Origin: Branchiostoma floridae
Taxonomy: Eukaryota > Chordata > Leptocardii > Amphioxiformes > Branchiostomatidae
Assembly: GCF_000003815.2 (NCBI RefSeq)
Contig: NC_049979.1
Location: forward strand, 27,592,393 to 27,649,822
Length of the DNA stretch: 57,430 nt
Direction of reading: 5' to 3'
Under the pieces are notes generated by a model. The model had not been told where the DNA came from. It ran no database searches and saw nothing but the letters and a program-made list of their open reading frames with translations. Positions 55,101 through 57,430 of the stretch are shown here, in pieces (the first letter of the stretch is position 1; every line of letters starts with the position of its first letter). Position numbers and translations under genes: made by a program.

Positions 55101-56692
55101 GTAGCTGGTCAATGCTTATGCTGGTGGAGTCATCATTGGTTTCATCATCCCACCTTACTTAATCCAAGAAGCTGTACAGGAATAGATGTTACGAGTTCAT
55201 AGATACTTTGTAGGTTATTATTAATATACAAATATAAATTCCTGCCACAACTTAAAATGTGTCAGGCAAAACCTTTATTAAACAGCCCTCGTACATCAAG
55301 TTGATAATCCTTGTGGTGAAAAATCAAAATAAAGTAATCTGTCCAAAACCTCTGAACTGAATGACTATTAGGCACATGCCCTTCACATGTGTATGAAATG
55401 AGCACTTGGTTATCTATCATTATATTTCTCCTACTACTACCACCATACTCCTACTACTACTACCACTAAACTGCCTGACGAAAACCTTCACTAATATTGA
55501 CATTTCTGGATGGGATAGCGAAGGGCAAAATGAAGGGTTGTGGTTATTCTTCAAGCCTAGATATGTTGCTTTTTTTGTCCACTCTCTTTGTCACTTAGTT
55601 TGGCTATGAAAGTGACTGAGGGAGTGGTCAAAAGCTGGAAAGGTTGGCCTCCAGGCTGTATGTAGTGTGCATATTTCTTGTGTTGTGACTTTTTACTCAT
55701 GTTTTGGAAATGGACACACAATGGCTTGTGGACACGAGACGAAAACGTGTCACAACAGAAATTTATCAGACGACATCCAAACTACAATTAGGTACCTGCT
55801 GAGCGTCGCATCATTCCCTCTTTGGCAGCATGCACACAGAAAAAAAGGCTTTCAGTTGCAGGGACACACAAACTGGTAGCTGCAGGGGTATATCCTAGAT
55901 ATGGCTTAGCATCAAGGTCATTTTCAACATGCATTGGTCTTTTAACTCTGCTAAGCAGCACCTTCCACACAACTATTTTTGCCATTCCCCTAGAAGTACA
56001 ACGTTTAGAAACTAGACAATGGTTTATCTAACAAAAGGTAAACCGAAGGCATTGTTTTGCAAACTTTTCATTGTGAATGTTTCTTTAAAAATCATAATGT
56101 GGGCATTGATGAAATATAATTTTAATATAAACCTACATTTTTGCAAGGTACACTGCTTACACAGTACTACATAGTTTTTGAATATAATTCATTAGAAAAT
56201 CTTTCACATGATGTGTCACATAATGTGAAAGAATTAACTTCTTTTGACTTAAAATAATTAATGCCTTTAAGTTGAACACATTTCGACACATTAAGAACTG
56301 TACAAATAGAATCATGTACATGTGTGTCTTTCAAAGTAAAATCATTTTAGCATGAACTGGCCATATAATTCTTAAGCCTTTTAGTGAAGATCAGCATTTT
56401 GTGTGGTAATAATGTCAAATCTTTTACCTTCGATTTAAATTATAATGTGTGTGTGTGTGCATTTGTGTCTGTGTGTGTGTGCGTGTCGTGTGTGCATGTG
56501 TGTGACACACTTACATGTGTAAGGTGTGCATACGATGCACCTCACCTTGTGTGATATGTGACATGTATCTGAAAGTACTATAATAATGCAACTAGACATT
56601 CTAATTTTTCTGTCAGTGAATGCTTACCTACTTCCCCGACCCCTAGTCCCTCAGCTTTGTTGCATCTTTCAAAGGTGTCCAGGTCGAGAACA
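28059..56692 (-). CDS. RYR: ryanodine receptor, C-terminal part (30 exons, gene continues right)
   Basis: Thirty exons with matching phases encode 1128 residues ending at TAG 28059-28061. Residue numbers count from the first complete codon in the window. RyR is the tetrameric SR/ER Ca2+-release channel. In order: FER.NKAEGLG (8-18); [15 protein letters not shown] (33-47); [35 protein letters not shown]; the EF-hand pair (230-275); [23 protein letters not shown]-like [19 protein letters not shown]; a divergent Glu-rich transmembrane region (424-650); S1 [11 protein letters not shown]; an acidic luminal loop (695-735); S2; [28 protein letters not shown]3-S5 with FFFAAHLVD and THNGKQ; the filter GGGIG-D (about 983-988); S6 ending [18 protein letters not shown]; the zinc site KCFICG...H...H; and the tail [13 protein letters not shown]3 receptors differ at the filter and C-terminus. 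The N-terminal ~3900 residues lie beyond the right edge. Confidence 0.97.
28598..28649 (-). CDS. RYR: RYR exon: [17 protein letters not shown]
   Basis: 52 nt, CTGTAG|G to CAG|GTGAGT, phase 2 in and 0 out. It encodes the conserved helix between the zinc site and the terminal tail. Confidence 0.95.
29041..29141 (-). CDS. RYR: RYR exon: C2H2 zinc-binding site
   Basis: 101 nt, phase 0 in and 2 out. It encodes [13 protein letters not shown] and [15 protein letters not shown]: two cysteines and two histidines of the C-terminal zinc site shared with RyR1-3. Confidence 0.95.
29206..29291. mobile_element. foldback/MITE family copy 2 (RYR intron)
   Basis: AGCAGTTACTCAAGCAAC (29206-29223) and GTTGCTTGAGTAACTGCT (29274-29291) are perfect 18-bp inverted repeats around a short centre with TTTTGGAAATGGTCA. 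Same family as 24570-24740 and 38707-38838, shorter. Confidence 0.85.
29668..29840 (-). CDS. RYR: RYR exon: filter Asp, S6 and start of the C-terminal domain
   Basis: 173 nt, TTTAG|GT to TTAGAG|GTGGGG, phase 1 in and 0 out. It begins [16 protein letters not shown] (filter Asp and acidic luminal mouth), then S6 [15 protein letters not shown] and [12 protein letters not shown]. Gate and S6 residues match the family. Confidence 0.95.
30444..30492 (-). CDS. RYR: RYR exon: pore helix and selectivity filter
   Basis: 49 nt, TCCACAG|TG to GCATAG|GTACGT, phase 0 in and 1 out. It encodes [17 protein letters not shown], the RyR pore helix and GGGIGD filter, unchanged at the filter. Confidence 0.96.
30617..30748 (-). 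CDS. RYR: RYR exon: S5 region
   Basis: 132 nt, phase 0-0. It encodes [20 protein letters not shown] and [21 protein letters not shown]5 followed by the pre-pore loop with the conserved NFFRKFY. Confidence 0.96.
31446..31653 (-). CDS. RYR: RYR exon: S3/S4 to S4-S5 linker; 5' end inside a tandem array
   Basis: 208 nt, GTCCAG|G to AAGCAG|GTATGG, phase 2 in and 0 out. It encodes [20 protein letters not shown], then [26 protein letters not shown] and THNGKQ. The first 73 coding bases and the acceptor are part of a 114-bp unit repeated upstream, so four further copies of this acceptor exist. Only this one leads into the complete frame. Confidence 0.93.
31581..32120. repeat. 114-bp tandem array copying a RyR splice acceptor and partial exon
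   Basis: About 4.7 copies at exactly 114-base spacing (units from 31581, 31695, 31809, 31923, 32037). Each contains minus-strand acceptor GATTGTCCAG|G (exon-start positions 31653, 31767, 31881, 31995, 32109) and codons to DFLY. In the extra copies the sequence after DFLY becomes Lys-Asp-stop. Copies are nearly identical (single changes such as CCAAATT, GTAACAC). The last copy ends at a junction with a transposon relic. Confidence 0.97.
32125..32450. mobile_element. non-autonomous DNA-element relic, copy 2
   Basis: Matches 22589-22950 from AGCAATAAGTTACACATGA to the terminal TACAGGTTTGACTGTATA. The left half is missing; the break abuts the 114-bp array at a CATGAG shared by both sequences. 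Confidence 0.75.
32586..32695 (-). CDS. RYR: RYR exon: S2-S3 linker (ERMTALLGM)
   Basis: 110 nt, CATCAG|ACC to GCTTT|GTAAGT, phase 0 in and 2 out. It encodes [20 protein letters not shown] and a short variable acidic/Ser stretch, corresponding to the vertebrate KYGEFYGRDRI.ELLGMD segment. Confidence 0.93.
32921..32963 (-). CDS. RYR: RYR micro-exon: [14 protein letters not shown]
   Basis: 43 nt, phase 2 in and 0 out. It matches the vertebrate SFPNNYWDKFVKRKV. Confidence 0.95.
33378..33508 (-). CDS. RYR: RYR exon: cytosolic S2-S3 domain
   Basis: 131 nt, phase 0 in and 2 out. It encodes [20 protein letters not shown] and [19 protein letters not shown], nearly identical to vertebrate RyRs. Confidence 0.96.
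34096..34302 (-). CDS. RYR: RYR exon: acidic S1-S2 luminal loop and S2
   Basis: 207 nt, CATCCAG|ATC to CTCAAG|GTAATT, phase 0-0. It encodes an Asp/Glu/Asn/Gly repeat ([16 protein letters not shown]) and EEDEDLES, then [20 protein letters not shown] and ISYYHLK (S2). Family topology places the acidic segment in the SR/ER lumen. Vertebrate loops here are Ser-rich and much less acidic. Confidence 0.95.
34482..34520. repeat. intronic duplicate block (pair with 37708-37746)
   Basis: TCACCATTTTCAGTAAGC and the following ...GAACAGTACTTTGTAGG match 37708-37746 with few changes. Similarity resumes on the far side of the inserted transposon (36496-36525 against about 37755-37803). Confidence 0.8.
34532..36488. 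mobile_element. 1957-bp non-autonomous DNA transposon, 9-bp target duplication (MULE-like?)
   Basis: CTGCTATAC occurs directly outside both ends (34523-34531 and 36489-36497). The ends are inverse copies: left G-ATAC-AGGTCGTTTCGTTACAT and right ATGTAACGAAACGACCGGTTAC. Both arms contain repeated TTTCGTTACA blocks, on the left at a 24-25-base period (GTCATTTCGTTAC + ATCATGAA). Inside are two ~360-bp direct copies (35116-35472 and 35664-36033). There is no transposase frame. A 9-bp duplication with long repetitive ends fits Mutator-like elements, but the superfamily is inference. Confidence 0.88.
35116..36033 (+). repeat. two ~360-bp direct copies inside the transposon
   Basis: Copy A 35116-35472 and copy B 35664-36033 share ATGCTTTTAGTATCG, GTCCGTTCGGCGCCGACAAC, CAGGCTGATATCTCTCC and a common end CTCGAGGGTTCACTGTCC, with scattered substitutions and small indels. 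Confidence 0.9.
36974..37193 (-). CDS. RYR: RYR exon: charged linker and S1
   Basis: 220 nt, ATGACAG|A to TATAAG|GTGAGC, phase 2 in and 0 out. It encodes a Glu/Lys-rich stretch ([19 protein letters not shown]), then [20 protein letters not shown] and FILLFYK, the RyR S1 signature (vertebrate [24 protein letters not shown]). Confidence 0.95.
37370..37710 (+). repeat. 53-bp minisatellite, seven copies (RYR intron)
   Basis: GACATTCAGTACC starts at 37370, 37423, 37476, 37529, 37582, 37635 and 37688, exactly 53 bases apart. Odd and even copies form a 106-bp higher-order pair (CATGGGCAGGCCCAC versus CGTGGAAAGGACCATGG). The core ATTCAGTACCATGGGCAGG resembles that of the 43-bp array at 25565. Confidence 0.95.
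37855..37901 (-). CDS. RYR: RYR micro-exon: [15 protein letters not shown]
   Basis: 47 nt, TTTTCAG|ACT to GAGGA|GTAAGT, phase 0 in and 2 out. Variable Ala/Glu linker before S1; assigned by phase and composition more than by similarity, so it could be alternatively spliced. Confidence 0.85.
38462..38624 (-). CDS. RYR: RYR exon: acidic divergent-region linker
   Basis: 163 nt, TTCCACAG|A to GAAAGAG|GTAAGG, phase 2 in and 0 out. It encodes [20 protein letters not shown] followed by a Glu/Asp run ([15 protein letters not shown]). It lies in the low-similarity stretch of the RyR divergent region and is assigned by phase and position. Confidence 0.88.
38707..38838. mobile_element. foldback/MITE family copy 3 (RYR intron)
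   Basis: TCACTCAAGCAACTGGATATGA on the left, and CCATTTCCAAAATCATATCC followed by AGTGCTTGAATAATTGCT on the right. The middle ATGTTTCAGGTAGAATCCACTA matches the copy at 24570-24740. Confidence 0.8.
39270..39455 (-). CDS. RYR: RYR exon: divergent-region membrane segment and linker
   Basis: 186 nt, GTTTCAG|G to ACACAAG|GTCTGG, phase 2-2. It encodes [20 protein letters not shown], then [20 protein letters not shown] and [12 protein letters not shown]. The donor GTCTGG is weak, but it is the one that keeps the phase with the next exon. Confidence 0.87.
40098..40292 (-). CDS. RYR: RYR exon: divergent-region membrane helix
   Basis: 195 nt, CTGTCTAG|C to ATCAA|GTGAGT, phase 2-2. It encodes [40 protein letters not shown] and CLLFGLSAI. 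The helix aligns in position with the vertebrate pseudo-voltage-sensor auxiliary helix after MTVKDMVT. Confidence 0.9.
40857..40972 (+). repeat. dispersed intronic repeat, copy 1
   Basis: TTTTGGGGCATGGCTGGGTC, CAGTTGAGATCGACCCAGG and AACCTAATCATGAAAACAC correspond in order to 43570-43666. Non-coding, family unknown. Confidence 0.8.
41629..41720 (-). CDS. RYR: RYR exon: MQHATNIS ... Glu run
   Basis: 92 nt, CTGACAG|ATG to TCAAA|GTGAGT, phase 0 in and 2 out. MQHATNIS follows NFCEDTIFE as vertebrate MQLAAQIS does. It then gives [11 protein letters not shown] and six glutamates, shorter than the vertebrate insert. Confidence 0.92.
42106..42204 (-). CDS. RYR: RYR exon: DSKRNFIF ... NFCEDTIFE
   Basis: 99 nt, phase 0-0. 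[20 protein letters not shown] and [10 protein letters not shown] match ESKRQFIFDVVNEGGEKEKM and [10 protein letters not shown] of vertebrate RyRs. Confidence 0.96.
42421..42634. mobile_element. 214-bp MITE with TTCGCGG blocks (RYR intron)
   Basis: The ends ATACTGTAAATG and CATTTACAGTAT are 12-bp perfect inverted repeats. Inside, GTTCGCGG, TTTCGCGGT and AATTCGCGGTG face inverse copies CACCGCGAA and CCGCGAACA. This CpG-rich palindromic type is widespread in marine invertebrate genomes. Confidence 0.88.
42739..42818 (-). CDS. RYR: RYR exon: [12 protein letters not shown]
   Basis: 80 nt, ATTTTAG|GT to ATCAAG|GTAAAC, phase 1 in and 0 out. It encodes [20 protein letters not shown] and EKPQIK, like vertebrate RIERVYFEISE..R.QWEKPQVK. 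Confidence 0.95.
43203..43337 (-). CDS. RYR: RYR exon: [15 protein letters not shown] ... LGRIEIL
   Basis: 135 nt, CTTGTAG|GC to TTCTAG|GTGACT, phase 1-1. [35 protein letters not shown]; strongly conserved core solenoid segment. Confidence 0.96.
43570..43666 (+). repeat. dispersed intronic repeat, copy 2
   Basis: Matches 40857-40972 (CTTTTGGGCATGGCTGGGCC, CAGTTAAAATCAACACAGG). Both copies lie in RYR introns in the same orientation. Confidence 0.8.
43855..43958 (-). CDS. RYR: RYR exon: second EF-hand
   Basis: 104 nt, TCTGACAG|A to GAAATTG|GTAGGA, phase 2 in and 1 out. [20 protein letters not shown] and [14 protein letters not shown] correspond to vertebrate EFLLSCAETDENE.LDYEEF. The loop keeps its length but has Asn/Ala/Gly at several ligand positions. 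Confidence 0.95.
44387..44460 (-). CDS. RYR: RYR exon: first EF-hand (shortened loop)
   Basis: 74 nt, TTAAACAG|GAA to GAAGA|GTTAGT, phase 0 in and 2 out. It encodes [20 protein letters not shown] and KIYE. The vertebrate segment EYDPDGKGVISKRDF is two residues longer; most oxygen ligands of the loop are missing here. Confidence 0.94.
44461..48363 (-). other. RYR intron, 3.9 kb
   Basis: No exon, no clear mobile element and no strong hairpin recognised on either strand. Its exon neighbours join in phase 0, and the protein is continuous with vertebrate RyRs across it. Confidence 0.7.
48364..48429 (-). CDS. RYR: RYR exon: [15 protein letters not shown]
   Basis: 66 nt, ATTTCAG|ATG to TTCAAG|GTACTT, phase 0-0. 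Matches vertebrate [14 protein letters not shown]; ends just before the EF-hand pair. Confidence 0.95.
48631..48701 (-). CDS. RYR: RYR exon: [20 protein letters not shown]
   Basis: 71 nt, phase 1 in and 0 out, CCATAG|GA to GTAGAG|GTAAGA. Nearly identical to vertebrate [19 protein letters not shown]. Confidence 0.96.
48820..48900 (+). repeat. isolated minisatellite-like units
   Basis: GTGGATGGTGGTCAGCACCATAG and, about 40 bases on, ATTTCAGCACCAAGGAGAG resemble the 43-bp unit of 25565-25990. Two decayed copies only. Confidence 0.55.
49076..49135 (+). repeat. short CCCCCATGAAAA tandem repeat
   Basis: Four decayed units of GTCCCCCATGAAAAA (period about 17-18) directly next to the following RYR exon's donor side. 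Simple repeat. Confidence 0.8.
49143..49224 (-). CDS. RYR: RYR exon: [19 protein letters not shown]
   Basis: 82 nt, CTGTCAG|GAT to GGAAG|GTAAGT, phase 0 in and 1 out. Corresponds to vertebrate DSSQIELLKELLDLQKDMV and MLLSLLEG. Confidence 0.96.
49626..49730 (-). CDS. RYR: RYR exon: [18 protein letters not shown]
   Basis: 105 nt, CTACAAAG|GGC to GCACAG|GTACAT, phase 0-0. Matches vertebrate [20 protein letters not shown] and GFLHVFAHM..KL.Q. Confidence 0.96.
49980..50051 (-). CDS. RYR: RYR exon: [13 protein letters not shown]
   Basis: 72 nt, TTTTGTAG|GGT to ATCCAG|GTGAGA, phase 0-0. Vertebrate [13 protein letters not shown]. Confidence 0.95.
50325..51385. repeat. dispersed repeat cluster with repeated ATTTGCATAATTAATGA
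   Basis: Paragraph-like repetition of GATAACTCAAGAA/GATAACTGCAGAA, GGATTGG.TTCAT, TAGGTACCT..GACAA.GTTG and AATTTGCATAATTAATGA (at about 50779, 51073 and, changed, 51199). It begins TACCTCCATGAAAT and ends inversely ATTTTCATGGAGGTA, so the whole 1.06-kb block may be one inverted-ended element in a RYR intron. Confidence 0.7.
51475..51620 (-). CDS. RYR: RYR exon: QNYLRAQ ... [10 protein letters not shown]
   Basis: 146 nt, TCCTCAG|AT to GAAGCA|GTACGT, phase 1 in and 0 out. [40 protein letters not shown]; conserved throughout RyRs. Confidence 0.97.
52203..52283 (-). CDS. RYR: RYR exon: [17 protein letters not shown]
   Basis: 81 nt, GTTACAG|GA to AATCTGG|GTAAGT, phase 1-1. [26 protein letters not shown]; vertebrate [20 protein letters not shown]. 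Confidence 0.96.
52481..52606 (+). repeat. dispersed repeat, copy 2 (also at 12.9 kb)
   Basis: CAGTTCAACCAATGA, TCAAATATTTGCATT, TATGCTTTTGTTTT and ATGGGATCAGTCTA in the same order as 12876-13011. Confidence 0.75.
54847..55291. mobile_element. 445-bp mariner-like MITE
   Basis: The left end TA-CGAGGGCGTTTCAAGAAAG, continuing ATTTTGCCTGAC, is mirrored by the right end GTCAGGCAAAACCTTTATTA, continuing AACAGCCCTCG-TA. TA flanks both ends. The CGAGGG.TGTTTAA ends are those of mariner/Tc1-type elements. The interior (TCATTGTCATCATCATC...) has no transposase. Confidence 0.9.
56448..56520 (+). repeat. GT-rich microsatellite
   Basis: Runs of (GT)n interrupted by GC, CT and CAT, ending GACACACTTACATGTGT. 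Simple repeat next to the RYR exon at 56628. Confidence 0.9.
56628..56692 (-). CDS. RYR: RYR exon: [17 protein letters not shown] (first in window)
   Basis: 65 nt, GTCCACAG|T to GTAG|GTAAGC, phase 2 in and 1 out. [17 protein letters not shown] matches vertebrate VLDLNAFERQNKAEGLG. The variable sequence after it is about eight residues shorter than in RyR1. Confidence 0.95.
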
Positions 56693-57430
56693 CTGTGGAC
56701 AAATACATGTCGTTAAAAGCACAACTATGTGTAATGTTCATTTACATCACTTGCAGCAATACTCATCACCATAATGATATGCAAGTCCAATACTAGCATC
56801 ATACACATTGTACATTTGTGCAACAATCAGACACTGATATTGTAAAACAGCATTCAATAGTGGTTCTGTAAAATGCACTCGTTCTAATGTTAGAACAATA
56901 TCAATGAACAGAAATTGTAAGCAAGTAGTGAAGATAGGTTTCAAACAAGCAGGCTGAGTGAATTATTTGATAACCTAAAGTGAGACTTTGATAACACTCT
57001 AGAAAAGAATCATGACGTATCAGTTATTTTGGACAATTCATTAAACTATCCACTTCACTACGTTGTTTGACGAAAAAACACTCATGTCTATTAACTCTTC
57101 TTGTCTACTTCAATTCAGAAAACATCCAAATGCACTTTTCTCTCACAATCTCTTTTACCCCTTTTAAGATTTGTTAGTACCTGCTAGATCTGATAAATTT
57201 TTGACAAACATTTGCTGGATCAAGGACGAATTGGACAAAAAAATTCAATACATCAGTATCTTTAGTGTCATCTGTCAATACATGTATAGGAGCAAACGCA
57301 TTTCCATGGCATGCTCACAAATCATTCCTTGACATGCTCACAACTCATTGCATGCAAGCAGTGGTTCATTAGTATATCATATTTCATAAAAAGATACTTG
57401 CAGCCTGTATTAGTTAACTATTCTCATACC
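56693..57430 (-). other. RYR intron to the right edge
   Basis: No further exon recognised. The last bases read, on the minus strand, G|GTATGAG, a good donor, so the next upstream RYR exon may end exactly at 57430. Confidence 0.4.

Larger units (their letters stand above)
52284..56627 (-). other. RYR intron, 4.3 kb
   Basis: Contains a dispersed repeat copy (52481-52606), a mariner-like MITE (54847-55291) and a GT-rich microsatellite (56448-56520). Flanking exons join in phase 1 with continuous similarity, so no exon appears to be missing. Confidence 0.7.

Overview
This is a window of animal nuclear DNA: AT-rich, intron-dense, with GT-AG introns and many short mobile-element relics. Three protein-coding loci can be recognised. 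Their divergence from the human proteins, and the repeat types, suggest an invertebrate deuterostome, most likely a cephalochordate (amphioxus, Branchiostoma). The species call is inference.

Region 1 (about 1.8-14.0 kb, minus strand). An N-terminal Ser/Thr-rich exon (13737-14007) and a membrane-anchor exon (11820-11978) carry the signature that follows the transmembrane segment in synaptotagmin-14/16. A small exon at about 10.5 kb and an uninterrupted 1197-codon reading frame (1802-5395) lie downstream on the same strand. Splice phases (all phase 1) allow these to be one gene, a SYT14/16-like protein with a very large disordered linker. The C2 domains would then lie beyond the left edge. The link to the 1197-codon frame is a hypothesis. 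A 359-base assembly gap sits at 6283-6641.

Region 2 (about 14.0-22.1 kb). I see no gene here; it holds scattered repeats and hairpins.

Region 3 (22.1-24.35 kb, plus strand). This is a complete two-exon OPA3 gene (169 aa, mitochondrial). It has a perfect Kozak start and an ETS-type motif just upstream.

Region 4 (28.06-56.69 kb, minus strand). This is the 3' part of a ryanodine receptor gene: 30 coding exons with fully consistent phases, giving 1128 C-terminal residues from the VLDL...FERxNKAEGLG segment to the stop. It covers the EF-hand region, the divergent transmembrane region, S1-S6 with the GGGIG-D selectivity filter, the C-terminal zinc-binding C2H2 motif and the terminal FRKQYE tail. 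The gene continues past the right edge. OPA3 and RYR are tail-to-tail, with minisatellite and two strong hairpins between them.

The most unusual features are: (i) a 114-bp tandem array that copies the 3' splice site and first part of a RyR transmembrane exon four extra times; (ii) a 1957-bp non-autonomous DNA transposon with TTTCGTTACA-rich inverted ends and a 9-bp target duplication in a RyR intron, with a paralogous unfilled site 3 kb away; (iii) two pre-miRNA-like hairpins 3' of RYR; (iv) a shared CAGCACCAAGGACAG core linking an inverted-repeat element with several minisatellites; (v) an Asp/Glu-rich S1-S2 luminal loop and a shortened first EF-hand in RyR.
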